Assembly: GCA_963513935.1 (NCBI GenBank)
Contig: OY740769.1
Coordinates: 109,967,762-110,031,761, forward strand
Direction of reading: 5' to 3'
Source: Aphrophora alni
Taxonomy: Eukaryota; Arthropoda; Insecta; Hemiptera; Aphrophoridae
DNA: 64,000 nt
This document shows positions 21,464 through 35,025 of the stretch, in pieces (position 1 is the first letter of the stretch; every line of letters begins with the position of its first letter). The notes beneath the pieces are model-generated. The model made no database searches and was not told the DNA's origin. It saw only the letters and a program-made list of their open reading frames with translations. The translations under genes and the position numbers were made by a program.

Positions 21464-21969
21464 GGGGTGGTAATAAAGTCCGAAGACAGTTAAATATTTT
21501 AAAAAATAATGTAGATAGAGCTACAATACTTGGAACAAAGTTACAGGGCATAAAACTCTATTTTAACACATATTCAGTGATCCAATAACTCTTCAGGGGG
21601 ACGGCCCACAAGGAGTCGGAAGAAAATCTTAAAAGGAAGCATAGGTTGATATGCACATCAAATTAAAGGTCTTTATTAGTAGAATACAATGCCGCAAACC
21701 CGACCTCAAACAGACAACCGAGTCAAAAAAGGCAGCACTTCAAAGCTTCCTTGAATTTGCAATTTTAGTTAAATTAATAAAGTGATGGATTGTTTCCATT
21801 TAAGATTTTCTTCCGACTCCTTGTGGGCCGTCCCTCTGAAGAGTTATTGAATCACTGAATATGTGTTAAAATAGAGTTTTATGCCCTGTAACTTTGTTCC
21901 AAGTATTGTAGCTCTATCTACATTATTTTTTAAAATATTTAACTGTCTTCGGACTTTATTACCACCCTG
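21463..21969. mobile_element. MITE with 171-bp terminal inverted repeats
   Basis: Left arm 21463-21633 and right arm 21799-21969 are near-perfect inverted copies of equal length, flanked on both sides by TA. The 165-bp centre is unique. Ends read C(G/A)GGGTGGTAATAAAG. A TA target duplication and these termini suit a non-autonomous Tc1/mariner-superfamily element. It has no coding capacity; ORFs in it are shadows of the arms. Inserted in a TA microsatellite, a favoured target. Confidence 0.9.
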
Positions 21970-21987
21970 TATATATATGGGTAATAT

Positions 21988-22112
21988 AAGGGAATAAGAG
22001 GAAGAGCTATGAAGGTTCTGAGTGGTATTTGACAACAAGAGCATGAGTGGTAAATAGGAGCATGATAGACAAAAGCTAAGTGCTTTATTGTCTGTCGAAA
22101 ACGGCATGAAAT
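21988..22112 (-). pseudogene. Decayed RR-2 cuticle gene, 3' part of exon 2
   Basis: The stretch aligns base by base with the tail-coding part of the 16570 and 22817 genes: sequence equivalent to the Ser-rich tail, the GAGTGGTATTTGACAACA block and the (G/T)AGGAGCATGATAGAC block of the HAPV repeats. It carries indels and has lost the terminal codons. No RR-2 core and no exon 1 are seen beyond it. It lies only about 20 bp from the MITE and 0.7 kb past the 3' end of the 22817 gene. Confidence 0.75.
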
Positions 22113-22740
22113 AATCTCCCAACTTCACATGCAGTCTATCATTCACCCTATTTCAGAATATGTTTATCAATAACCTTACAAACATTATTTTATTGATACA
22201 AGTTTTTCTAGGAATTCTTTTGGCAAAGAATTCTCTTTTACTCACTCTTTTACTAAAGTGATGTATCTATTTCCATTTTAAAAGACGTATTTGCCAAGAA
22301 AAACTTGTTTGTCAATTGAAAGAGCTCTAGCGAAAATCTTAACAATTGACAAATACGTAGAAAATAATTTAGGAAGAAACTATTTCTTTGTAATACAATA
22401 TGCAACTGTTATAAAATTTAATATCAATTTTTTTTTTTTAAGATAATTATTTTACATCCACCTTACAATAGTCTTATTCGTAGTATGGATTCAGTCATGT
22501 TCATGTTTTTATTTCGGACGATAAGTGTGTAAATGTGCAATATATGACTAAGGATAATAATTATAACAAATAAAAACTTCAAAATGGCTGAATAACTAAA
22601 ACGGCCGTCGTGATCAACACGACGAACTAGTAGGTGCAGTTGCAACAAATAATCCAAATATATATACGAAATATGAAAAGTAAAAGTACTATCAACAATA
22701 TTTAAGGAGAGTAGAAAAAATAAATAATATTTTGTTTACA
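22113..22740. other. Intergenic; nothing recognised
   Basis: AT-rich sequence between the cuticle pseudogene and the next gene's poly(A) signal. A 64-codon ORF at 22463-22657 has no recognisable features. Confidence 0.55.
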
Positions 22741-22816
22741 GTTTTTATTAAACAATGTTTTTTGTTGAAATATTTACAAATTATTTAGGTACAAAAGAGG
22801 AAATGATTCTTAGGAT

Positions 22817-23966
22817 CTAGTAATGTGAGGAGTAAGAAGAAGAACTGTGTGAAGGTGCTGAGTGATATTTGACAACAGGAGCGTGATAAACAGGAGCGTG
22901 ATAGACAGGAGCATGATGGACAACAGGATGAGTGTTGTGTTGCCTATGGACAACAGCGTTGAATCCATTTTTGTGATCAGCTGTGTATTCGACGTATCTC
23001 TCAGAACCGTCAGCTTCCAAAAGTTTGTAGTTTCCATGGACAGTGTCTCCGTTGCGTTCTTCTTGTTGGCTCTTGATGTCATGAGTGTGTGCGTCGTGTA
23101 CGCTGTATTCAAACTTGTACTGTGGATGAGGATCGTAAGGTTCTTCCTTGTAGGATACATGTCCGTATCCACTATGACCACCATAACCTCCTTGACTGCC
23201 GTATCCACCATATTGTGCTGTGACTGCAGCTACTAACGCGCAGAATGAGAGGATGATCTATTGGACAAAATTAGAAGTTATATTATTATGCATTTAATAA
23301 ATATTTAATTTACCTCCCCTCTCCTTAAATAGGGTAATATATATATGTTTATAGTTTAAGTATTGGATCGAGAAAAATTAGTGAAGTGTTTAACATTTCA
23401 TAGTGTAAATATTATATTAAAAATATTATTCTACAAAATACGCCACAATGAATCTTTAATTAACCTCTTTCGGTTATTTGATAAATAGTACGAGTATGTG
23501 ATGAATTACAATAAGTATTTTAGTGGTCAGATTTTTTAATGACATTAAGTATTCAATAAATATTGTTAAGGCATTAATAAAATAAATATGTAATTTATCT
23601 TTGTTCCCTTTAATTGGAGTAAACATGTTTATAGTAGTATGTGTAGGAATTTCTAGAAAAAAAATATAAACTTCTGTCTAAGCTTTCATGTGATACAAAA
23701 ATGATTTCTTTTTTATATTAAAAATATTCATTTAAAAAGCAGTATGCATTTTATGATTATTGTAAATTAACCTGTTTCAACTATAATCATGGATAACGTA
23801 CAAATTTGTAACACTGTGTGCTATTTATGTGTTCTTGTTCTTGTATACAACTATTATACACAGTATATTTCTATTTTTTTACTGCTAAAATTTATGTTAT
23901 TCGTTTTCGTTATTTAAATTATAATATTAAGTAATATTTAAGTTGTGCACTTACTTTGAAAGCCAT
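22817..23966 (-). CDS. RR-2 cuticle protein (about 150 aa)
   Basis: Exon 1 (23955-23966) encodes MAFK with GTAAGT; exon 2 (22817-23257) follows CCAATAG, ends TAG, and gives the same signal peptide and RR-2 core as the 16570 gene. The tail has one extra five-residue YHAPV unit, making the protein five residues longer. His, Val and Tyr dominate the tail, which may matter for pH-dependent interactions and cross-linking during sclerotisation; that is general to the family, not shown here. The intron is 697 bp, and its exon-proximal part is shared with the 16570 gene up to 23532 and then differs sharply. AATAAA lies at 22744-22749. Confidence 0.93.
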
Positions 23967-24020
23967 GTTTATGAGTTAAAAGGTATTCTGGAAATGATAC
24001 CAAATTACCACAGCACCATA

Positions 24021-24067
24021 TTTTATACTCGTACAAATTCGAAAATTAAACCTGTGTTCCTTTCACT
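24021..24067 (-). promoter_or_regulatory. Core promoter of the 22817-23966 cuticle gene
   Basis: TATAAAA at 24021-24027 and AGTGAAAGG at 24059-24067 on the minus strand, 32 bp apart. Confidence 0.75.
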
Positions 24068-24069
24068 CC

Positions 24070-26222
24070 TTTCTTCAAGCGTTAGGCCTACTTGAATTAA
24101 TTTCATTACGTCAAGTATCGAATATTTCCTGTAATTATAAAATTCAAGTTCACAAAGATACAAAAAAACAGTTTACCATAAACTACAACGTGTTATGTAT
24201 GACCTGCTTGTTTTCCGGTTAACTTTTTCATCCTAAACTTGTTTATATTGGTCATATTAGTTGAAATAATTATACCGAGTACTATTAATATAGGCTACAT
24301 AAATTAATATATCTACTTGTATTATTTCAATCTGCCAAATTGGGAATGTATCCCATTTGTTACAAACATTGTAAGAAAACATACATTAAAAATTACCTCT
24401 ATTTTATTAAAAATTCGTATGGAACAATTATATTTTTATCGTTTTTTTATATATCTCATTTTCTTCATTTTAAAAACAATTTAAAATTATTAAAATATAT
24501 GACATGCCCAATCATAATTAAACACATTTTTATGAAATTAAAAATTGAATTTTACCTTGAAAAAAATGATTTCATTAATTTAAGAATAACCTTTCTTTAA
24601 TTAAACTAAATCCTATTTTCTCGTGAAATGCCTAGTTTAGAAATTTCGCCACTTGGTCAAAGAACTACATAACATTAGCATTATAACATTTATTTCTGAA
24701 ACCGAACACTCAAAATTACTATCTACTACGTCTACTAGATCTACTACAATTATTATTAAATTAGAAAATACCTAAATCACACTCTTAACTAGGAACTGTA
24801 AATAGTTTTCGTTTTATCTGAAAACAGTTTAAAAAGAATGTTTATAAATATTTCTTCTCGTTTATATGTGGGTTTTAAACTATTTAAAACACGTGTTAAA
24901 GATACATATGTTTGTTCTTGTTATTATTATTTTTTGTTGAGGACTAAATTAATAATAAAATGGAATTTTTCATTGACAAAAGATAACTTTGCGCAGTCAG
25001 TTGTATACTGTATTTAGGTTTTTTTTTATCATAATAACGTAATTTACATACTTAATTTTTAATTTGATGTTAAATTTAAATATTATTTACATTTTGTCTA
25101 TCTTGTGATGTTTCGTGACTAGGCATTTAGGGTTTTAGTATAAAGAAGGAAGGGTTTTATTCTTGTATACTTCAAATAATTAATTTTTAAGCTTTAAATT
25201 TCCAAATATTTATAAATGTTCCAAAGTTTGCTTAATTATTATTTGGAATATGTCCTTTATTACAATACATTTTAATTGGGTAATTGTTTCTAATTTTTAG
25301 ACGAAAATGAGAATAATTTAATATTACGAATGTACCAAAATTTCAAACTTTTTAAGGAAATAGTTTAGAATTATTTTTATCGAAGGAACATATTCGAAAA
25401 GTTTGACAGACTGATGGTAAACACCCTGTACATATTAATAATGTGTGTGTGTATATATATATATTTATTTATAAAGTTATAGGTAAAAATAGTTGGACAT
25501 TTTGAGATATTGATAATTATTTATACTTACGCCTTTGTCCGATTGAAAAGTTGTTTTGTGTTGATAATTTCTCTTCATTACCAAACAATTACGTCGTGTA
25601 GCCTCCACTTCATTTTCACTTTCTCACTTATACATAGTACAAAGAAAATTTTGAGTTGCTGCAGTAAAATTAATGTTGAGCTTTATCATATTTGTTTTGA
25701 AGCCAACTGACACAGAAAATCGTTTTTAAAATAATACCTGTCTGTTGTTAGAGCCGTGAACTAAAGTCCAACTGATAAATTGATTTTTATCTATTTTTTT
25801 TACGTTATATTTTGACAGAATTTCGAGCCATTTTGTAATTACTGAATATTTAGTGGTAAATTTGCTTGCAAGTAAAATGCAATAAGATACAATTTTGATT
25901 TCTCGTAAAATTGGCTTTAATGATTTTGATAAAAAATTTATCAAACTTAGCCTGTACAAATTGTACTGATCAGGCTTTGGGGTGGAAAACCGTCAATGCA
26001 ATTATTATAAATAAGCCTAATTTCTCAAAAATTAACTTTTTCGATTTAATTTTAAAAGTATAATTTTGGTAATATGTGAAGAATAATAACACAAATGAAA
26101 GTGCAATTGCAATTTATTCAAAATGTTGGTTCAAGAGTAACCGATAAAACATTATAACTCAGTTCTAACAAAAACGATTACGTGATTATAACAAACGCTC
26201 TGTTCCATTCATTGTATATATA

Positions 26223-26277
<55 letters not shown>

Positions 26278-28210
26278 GTTTGTCTTTTTTGTTTAGATAC
26301 AAATTTTATACACAATTATATGAATAAAATAAAAGAAAAAATATGAAGGGAATCCAGAAAAAGTCGAGTACTTTTTTAAAATTTGATTTTACTTTCTTAT
26401 ATAAACATAGTTTTGAAACAATTTTGTGGCAGGGCAAAAAAATCTCAGAAATATTATGATTTGAGTTCTAAAATGTGTTGTTAGTTAGAATACAAAAGAA
26501 AAGACCCATTTTACATTTGGCAATAGGCTGGATATTGCCATAAAAAACACAATTTCATAACAAACATTTTGATTAATGTAGCCCGAGAGAACTCAAATAA
26601 AACGAATTGTTCGTGTTCTCACCAAAAATATCATTGTCGGTAAAAAGAGCTGTTTTAATAAACCCAATATCGAAATTGGTTTAAACGTGTAACACAAAAT
26701 TTTGGTGAAATATTAATATCAATAACTAAAATCAGTCAAATTTATCTTCGTAATTGGGAAAACAACTAAATTAAAAACAAATGTTCAATCGAATCCGAGA
26801 ATATGTTAGTTGTTTACGACATAAGCTATGCTTTTATGGGTTCTATTTTTCAACCGGTTTTTTGCTGAATATTTTGTATACAGTTGAAGAAAGAAGACCC
26901 TCATTACACTTACCTCTAAGGAATACATGGAAGAATATTCACCATTACCAACATAAAATTTTGAAGTAGATGAAACATAATTCGATGTTGAGATTTTCAT
27001 GGAACTATCTATTTTGAGCCCAAAAAGTGGCTTTTGGAATGATGTCCATCTGTTTGTATGTAATTCTTTTCTTGAGCTACAGCCCTAACGAGTAGACTAA
27101 TTTTGATAACAATTTGGAGTATTTGATTTTAAATACCTCGGGGAGTTTTTCATTTTTACATGAATAACTTAAAATATAGAGGTATAAGAAAAACCAAAAA
27201 TTTATATTTGATCAAAAAACAACTCTAATGATTTATATTAATTGTTGATCAAATGTAGTCTGTAAGGACCGATCATAGCGTACTGATCTGTGATTTCTAC
27301 AATAATGTTATTTTAGAAATTATCAAAAAAAAACCATTAGGGCTTTTATAAAGCTTTACTGATTCGTTAAAATATTGGTAAAATATGATTCAAACCAGTG
27401 TAATTAAAATTAATAGAACATACTGATCAATAGCAGAAACAAAAATTAACCTTTACCGGCTTTATAAAAACCAAATACGAGGAAGTATTGTTTATGACAT
27501 AATTTTATATGTAAGTTTAAGCTAAAATTAATTGTATAACTAAATATATAAATTTCTTCAGCAGACTTTGGACCTCAACTGCTACATTTTATAATTGTTG
27601 TGAAACAAGATTGGGGATAATTTCAACGTGTACGCTATAATAACGCTGTAGCATTGAAAAACGAAACTTGTAGGCACAAACTATAGAACTTACTGCGTGG
27701 AGAGACGTAATTAATATATGAAAGTGTCCCAAAAGTCCCCCCCCTCTCACTCTCTCTCTCTTACCTTTAGAAGAAGTGAAAATAAAAAGAAAAGTAAAGT
27801 CCAAGTAAAAATTAAATTTATGGAAACAGATGAGATTGTTCTATATGCTACAAAGTACCTTTTTTTGTTCTTACATACGCTAAAGAAAATCTTTTTTTCT
27901 TTCATCAGTGCAAAATTTGAGAAAGGATTTGGTACACATGGCAAATGTATTTAATACATAAACTTTCTTTTTCAAATATATCAGCGCAGACCACATGCTC
28001 GGAAACAAACAAGTTAAGCATCATACAATTAGTCGTGGTTTGATTTGTTCTTTGCTGTGTTCCAGATACCTAATTGGGACAGTGTTTATTCCTGAACAGT
28101 TCCATAACCTATCATAACCTAACTCTCTAGATTATATTTCTAGTTAAATCAGAGTAAAGCGTACTTGTAAATAGTATGTACACAGAAAAACAACAAAATC
28201 GTATATTTTG
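24070..28210. other. Intergenic, AT-rich; microsatellite only
   Basis: No gene recognised. ORFs at 24340, 25510, 25726 and 27589-27954 are low-complexity or lack features. CACCCTGTA near 25428 resembles an end of the TA-flanked MITE type, but no partner end was found. Confidence 0.55.
26215..26274. repeat. (TA)n/(TG)n microsatellite
   Basis: TA run interrupted once by TGTGTG. Confidence 0.95.
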
Positions 28211-28283
28211 TTTAGTTTTTATTAAACATGGTTTTGTGTTGAAATATTTACAAATTATTTAGGTACAAAAAATATCTTAGGAT

Positions 28284-29201
28284 CTAGTAATGTGAGGAGT
28301 AAGAAGAAGAACTGTGTGAAGGTGCTGAGTGGTATTTGACAACAGGAGCGTGGTAAACAGGAGCATGATAGACAGGAGCATGATGGACGACAGGATGAGT
28401 ATTGTGTTGCCTATGGACAACAGCGTTGAATCCATTTTTGTGATCAGCTGTGTATTCAACGTATCTCTCAGAACCGTCAGCTTCCAAAAGTTTGTAGTTT
28501 CCATGGACAGTGTCTCCGTTGCGTTCTTCTTGTTGGCTCTTGATATCATGAGTATGTGCGTCTTGTACGCTGTATTCGAACTTGTACTGTGGATGAGGAT
28601 CGTAAGGCTCTTCCTTGTAGGATACATGTCCGTATCCAGTATGACCACCATAACCTCCTTGACTGCCGTATCCACCGTATTGTGCTGTGACTGCAGCTAC
28701 TAACGCGCAGAATGAGAGGATGATCTATTGGACAAAATTAGAATTTATATTATAATGCATTTAATGATTTTTTTCTAAACAAATAAACATTTAAAATACT
28801 CTCTTTTCTTTGTTATTGAACACTGTTTATTTTCAAAATATCCTAAAATTAATGATTGTTTTAAATTAACCCCTTTCGATTTTTGCAGTTTTTTGGTACT
28901 TAACATTTTTACATATGCTTGTTAGACTAAAGAAAATGGAAATAATAAACCTATTTCGGATTTAAGATGAATATTATCTAAAATATACGTACATGCCAAC
29001 ACTATGTATTTATATTTTCCTTGACAGATTTTTTAAAAAAATTATGAAATTGTTTTTCCATGTTCTACATCTATTCATCTTAAACAACATATTCATATAT
29101 TTTTACAACTAAAATTGTAGTTACACTTATTCGTTTATCACAATTGTAAATTTGATCTATATAATGTTTCACATTAGTCTTAAACTTACTTTAAAAGCCA
29201 T
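28284..29201 (-). CDS. RR-2 cuticle protein (about 150 aa), variant in the core
   Basis: Exon 1 (29190-29201) encodes MAFK with GTAAGT; exon 2 (28284-28724) follows CCAATAG and ends TAG. Signal peptide and length match the 22817 gene, with the same extra YHAPV tail unit. Within the core, the usual FEYSVHD reads FEYSVQD: a His-to-Gln change at a position that is His in the seven other full-length genes here. The rest of the RR-2 signature is intact ([34 protein letters not shown]). The intron is 465 bp and does not share the long intronic tract of the 16570/22817 pair. AATAAA lies at 28218-28223. Confidence 0.93.
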
Positions 29202-29256
29202 GTTAACCAGTTGATGGTTACTCAGGAATTGATACCTACTCATTCAGGCTAGAGTA

Positions 29257-29303
29257 TTTTATACTGTTACTAATTCGAAAATTAAACCTGTGTTCCTTTC
29301 ACT
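29257..29303 (-). promoter_or_regulatory. Core promoter of the 28284-29201 cuticle gene
   Basis: TATAAAA at 29257-29263 and AGTGAAAGG at 29295-29303. Spacing is identical to the 22817 gene. Confidence 0.75.
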
Positions 29304-29776
29304 TCTTTCTTTTTATGTAGACTTAATTCCATTACGTCTTGATTTAATATTTATCCCATAATTATGAATTTCAAGTTCAGACATAAAAAGTCTAACAAAA
29401 AAGAAATGGTTTAATATACCTGTTTTGTCTTCTTGCACTCCTTTTTTACAGTTTTCTTTTTATAATCTGGACTTGTATGGAACTCGTTGTTCTCTGTTGA
29501 CGAACGGGTTTCAAAGGATATCGGTTCCAATAATTATACGATTATCCATTTTGTTTTGTAATATTTTGTTTGTCTTTAGAAATTTCTATGTTCTTTTATA
29601 AAATGTATTTATCGGTATTGAGAACCAAACCAGATAGGGAGATATTATTTTTAACGTCAACCGTTTTGTACTATATGAAACTGACTTATTACTTCAAAGC
29701 CTCGGTTTGTCACTCCTGTCAATCTTTCTCTATTTTCCTCATACTATAAAATGAAAATAATATATTCATTTAACAA

Positions 29777-29780
<4 letters not shown>

Positions 29781-29823
<43 letters not shown>
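29781..29823. repeat. (TA)n microsatellite
   Basis: Uninterrupted TA run of about 21 units. Confidence 0.95.
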
Positions 29824-29824
<1 letters not shown>

Positions 29825-30573
29825 CATATAACGTTTAATAAAACACATTTCTTTTTACAATATTTCAATATTAATTATTTTCAGCTACTATATTAGATTA
29901 ATAACTCATAACAAATTGTTTTGCTAACAGTAGACATCTTACTTTTTTTGTTTTAATACAATCAATATATCCTTCTTGTAAACACAATATGGCTACTGCC
30001 TAGTGTTGAATGACACACTAAAATATTCATAGACCAAGAAATAACACTACATAATAACATAACATCTACTGTAAATAGAAGATCAATTTATGGGTGGCAT
30101 TCTGCTTTCATCGTGGTTGTGATTGATCATTTATTGGGATCAGAGTGGTAGTAAATACAACGTAAATGTATATAAACCCTGGAATGCAGACACCATTAAC
30201 TGAAAAACTATCTTTTACCCCCACATCACTGTTTAGCCTCGGTGACGGGAGGCCTGTTGGAAGAGTTAACATTCCGACTACCGTTTACATTATACTCTAA
30301 ATTCACATTGGTGTATTTATACAACTTATATGAAAGTTTTTTTAAGCTTTAGAAACAATTTCAGGGGACAAGGCAGTGTACCTGTTTTGAAAATAATATT
30401 TGATTTGATATTATTATCGCGTCTGGACTGCATAATAATAGAATGGACGCTACGTAAAAAATTTGCATATAGACTTTTTAACTTAATATATAAAAATAAA
30501 TTATATTCATTTATATATAAATGAATACTTAATGAAAATACACTACAGAAAGAAGTTTTATTAATTTCAAATT

Positions 30574-30576
<3 letters not shown>

Positions 30577-30635
<59 letters not shown>
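30577..30635. repeat. (AT)n microsatellite
   Basis: Uninterrupted AT run of about 29 units. Confidence 0.95.
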
Positions 30636-30636
<1 letters not shown>

Positions 30637-33505
30637 CATTATAATCGTTCTATGGTCCTTTTAATTTGAATATGTATCATAATTAACAGTTATTTAATTT
30701 TTAAAATTGTTTGTATGAACAGATACAATACACTAATCAACAGGAAGAAATAAATAGTTTTACATCAATGAAAAAATATTATAAATGTACTATAGACACA
30801 CGATATATTATATTAAAGAAAAATTATATTGCAATAATTGCCAACCACCTTAAACTCATAATTATAGAATCTGACTGCTGAGTTTTGAAATTAAATGTAA
30901 AGCTGTCATCTCCAAATTTTGAGTTAACCAAACATTGCAAAATAGTGAGGAGATAAGACGAAAATATGTTTATATGGGCAAAATCACAATAGGTCCACGC
31001 ATTTAGATTACAGCCCAGTCACGGGTGGAACACTGACAACCTTAAAAAATAATTTTGTGAAGTAAGATTTGTTCCCACAATAGATATAACTGTACAAATA
31101 ATTTAAAAAGTAGAATTTTATATCACAATAAAGTGAATTCATAAATTAGACATATAAATTTAAAATTCATTTAGGAAGTAAATATAAACAATAATGAATT
31201 CTGTAATACAGCAAAAATTCAGTAAAACTTCCAAGTTATGTTTACAGTTACTATACGTGTTCAATATGAGTTCATCTTATTTATACACGGGTGAAAAAAA
31301 AAACTATTTTACGAAGTTATTTAATAAAATTTTTGTCATTCAAAGAGACAAGTAGAAGCTGGCCGTCAACTTATTATTACATCGCCACACCTCTCGTAAC
31401 ACGGGACTAAACAAGTTTCCTGTTTATGTGGAATAAAAACCGGAGACAAAATTGTTGTTTAATGTATTTAACGCAGATAAATCATTTGGATTTACGAACT
31501 AAGTTCACCAACCAGACATTCAACCCAAAACGTTTAGCATATGTGCTTAAGATTTAGTCTAGATTTTAATTTTTCTCTCAATTCCTTTCTTACAGCTGTT
31601 GTTTGTAGAATATTATTTAATGTGTCTTTAAATAATCGATATTTGGATTTTATTGGATATAAAATGATTTACTATCTTAATCATTCCTTAACTCTATAAC
31701 GTTAAGTTAAGTTCAGAATGATTTGTGCCCATCTAAACATTAATTAGATAATATCACTTTGGTACAATCAGATTTAGAGAGTTATTTATAGTTCTAACAC
31801 AGTCTCTAAAGTTCAAACACAGTATCTATGTATATAAACCTAAACCTAAAATATACTCCTCAGGTTTTTATTTACAAAATGTATCGCCTTTTACTGGGTC
31901 GAAAATTGTCAAAGGTATTTATGTGTGTCATACATCTAAGAGTTGATTTTCATATTTTCGCTGAAACTGGTTAAACGCAATAACACTAATCAGTACGATA
32001 AACGTTTTGTCCATTTTTGTAAACACCCAATACTTTATGTTCATAAGACCAAGAGAAATTTTTTAGTTAACCGGGGCTCAATCCCTTGGTAAGATCTATT
32101 GTCTTGGTAAGAATCCATCCCTTATGTCTATGGATTATTAATTTCGGTTAACCCTCGAATTTTCAAGAATATTGTGTGTGATAATTCGTCTAATTACGTT
32201 TATTCTGCCAGAACCAAATATTCCTCAACTAACTGTTGTCGATTGAAATCCTGTGTCCTTTTTTATGGCTTTGTTTGAAACACAAAATATAAGAAGCAAT
32301 TTCATAATATTTGAAAGAAATTGGAAATACAACAATAAACACTGGTTCGGTATCTTGACAATTGTGTACGGAAATATCATAAAGAGTTCAAAAGTGTTGA
32401 GCTTCCAGATATGAGTCAACTTTTGAGTGACGATTGGGTTCATCCTGGATTGAATGAGGGATGCTGATTCCTATTTCCGGACTGTAATCATTTTGGCATG
32501 TTGAAATCAACGTATTTCGTATCTTCTTTTATTAAGATTCTCATTTTTAAAACATGTAGTTTTTTTTTACCATTCAGTTTTACTATAAAAAAGTAAAAAC
32601 AATCAAAATGACGAATAGCTGGTAGAAGCGTTTATATTGAGACAGTTTATGTTTATAGGAGCTTTTTTCTTTATTTTGACCCATAATACCACCCCCTGAA
32701 TTATCTTCGCGCATTACAAAAACACTTGGTATGTGAGTATATTACTGTATATGTGTTTAGGTAATAAGGGATAAAAACCTGTTTACAAAATACATACTGT
32801 TGGTCATTATGGTTAAAATTGAGCTTCATTTTTAACCATGGAAAGAAATTAATGATTTAAATTTTTTTTTTCAATTACATGTTGTTTTCTAAATGACCCT
32901 TTGGTTCAGCATTCATTTTGATTAAACATTTTCAAGTTATGATATTAGCAGATCTATTTGTCTTTTAAACTTCCTAATTGCTTCTTTGATATTTTTATGC
33001 TGGCAGTAGAAGAGTTAATCATCTCCAAACATACAAAGGTTCATGTTTGAGAAAAGAGGGATGTCCTTCGTAAAAAGTAGATGACTTACAGGAGCAAGGA
33101 CTTAACCTTGAGGAGAATAATGTTTTTTTCCAGTATTTGGAGAATAATGGGGTATTTTAACGATCTTTCGGAGAGTCTCTAGATCTAACCTGATAGTTGG
33201 TTTAAATTTTCGTAATTTTGGGATTGACTGAAAGAGATATCTTCTGAAGGTCTATGTCATTTTCTTTAAATTAGAGTGAAATCGTCTTTTACTTGTAATT
33301 AAGAATAGGTTGATGTGGATAGATAACCTTCTATTGCAGATGGAGAAAAATTAATCAGTCTGCATGTTCGAGAGGAACCGGCTTGTATATGAAGTGATTT
33401 ATTTTTGGATATCTTGATGTTAATTGATTTCATATTCTGATCAATTTTGGATGATGAATCATTTGAAACATGCCCATGTCAGTTTGTTTAAAATCAGTAA
33501 ACAAA

Positions 33506-33531
33506 CATATATATATATATATATATATATA
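33506..33531. repeat. (CA)(TA)n microsatellite
   Basis: Short TA run of about 12 units. Confidence 0.9.
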
Positions 33532-35025
33532 ATGTTATTTTTATTATTATTTTTTTTTTTTTACAGGGTAACAAAATGTTTTATTGCAGTTTGGAGAAAT
33601 GACCTTATTAATCTGGAGAATATATTCTAATTTAGGTTATTTCCTAAATTTGAAAGTAATTTCTAAAAAAAACATTGTTGTGAATGCTGTCTTAAATATG
33701 CACTACGTATGCACGTTTCTTCAAATAAGTAGGAGGTAAAAGTAAATTGAATGCCTTAATATGAGTATATTTAATTATGCATTTACATATTATGATAATA
33801 TATGTACTGAATTATTAATACACTTATATTTATATGATACTCCTATGTATATGTGTATTCATAAGAACTAGTTTATTTACTAAACGACTTTGAATGTTCG
33901 ATGTTAAATGTTATGAATACATAGTGTTTGCAAGTATATTACGTAGGTAATTCAGTTCATGACTGTGAAAACGTACAAAAAATTAATTAACAAATTCCAC
34001 AAGGAAATAGATGCAAGATCATCAAGTCATTTTGATTGGTTAATCTGGTATTCCTTTTCAAGTACGAAAAGGGATACCGAATAAAAACAGATCAACTATG
34101 CATATGACTTTGTTTGCAATTTAAATTAAATTTGCTTTATGAAAGTCACTTTTTGTAAACAGTCTCCTCTCACAATAAATTGATTAGAATGTTCCAGTAA
34201 TATCTATTGTGTAGAAGAAACAAATTGTAACAAAAGCAGGAGGGCAATTCAAAAATATATTTTTCATAGGAAATTTTAAAATCTCGAATGTTAGTGTTAA
34301 AAATTTATTCAAGGTGTTAACATAAAAGGGAGTGTTTTATTAATATTAAAAAAAAGTAACTATATTTAATTTTCGCCCAAGTATTTCTTTCTCTCTAGCT
34401 AAGATTTTTGTATAGCTATTTTTTTTCTGGGTTTAAAAGTAACGTTTAAAAAATCTGGCTTTGTGTTACACAACGAGAACACGGAAAGGAGAGGTAAGTG
34501 AAAATCGCAAGAAAATCTGTTGCGAAAAAAGCCTTTTGAGCTGCAGGGACATTTCGACATCCGTACAATCTCCGATTTTTATAGATGTGATCTTAGTTCT
34601 GAAAGGAAGTCTTTTATATATTTATTTCGAAATTTTAAATGTCGTCACAAACTTTAAAAAGCGAGAGCATAAGTTGCTAGCATTTTACTAAATTTAATAT
34701 TAAAAAATGTTTAAGATCTTATGGAGACATCACTAGGTTACTAATGACACAATCGTTGTACATCTTTTTACAAATAATGTATATCTTAAAATAGCACTGT
34801 GCATTGTCAGATAAATAACAAAAGTGTACTTATTTATTTTGTAGTGTGTTAATGTGGCTTTGTAGAGTATTACATAAATAATAAACCATGTTAAAGTTGT
34901 TAATAAACTTTATTGAATTTATGTACACAAAAACTTAACAACTATCCACGTTTAAAACACGTGATTGAGTTAACACTTATGACGATTACGTTGCGCGCGT
35001 AATATTTGAACTTTTGGTTTGCAAT

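Larger units (their letters stand above)
29310..34900. other. Intergenic, AT-rich; TA microsatellites
   Basis: No gene recognised. Three TA microsatellites are listed separately. Short ORFs at 30330, 32225, 33424 and 34461 show no domain features. A GC-richer patch at about 30180-30290 has no identifiable content. Confidence 0.55.
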
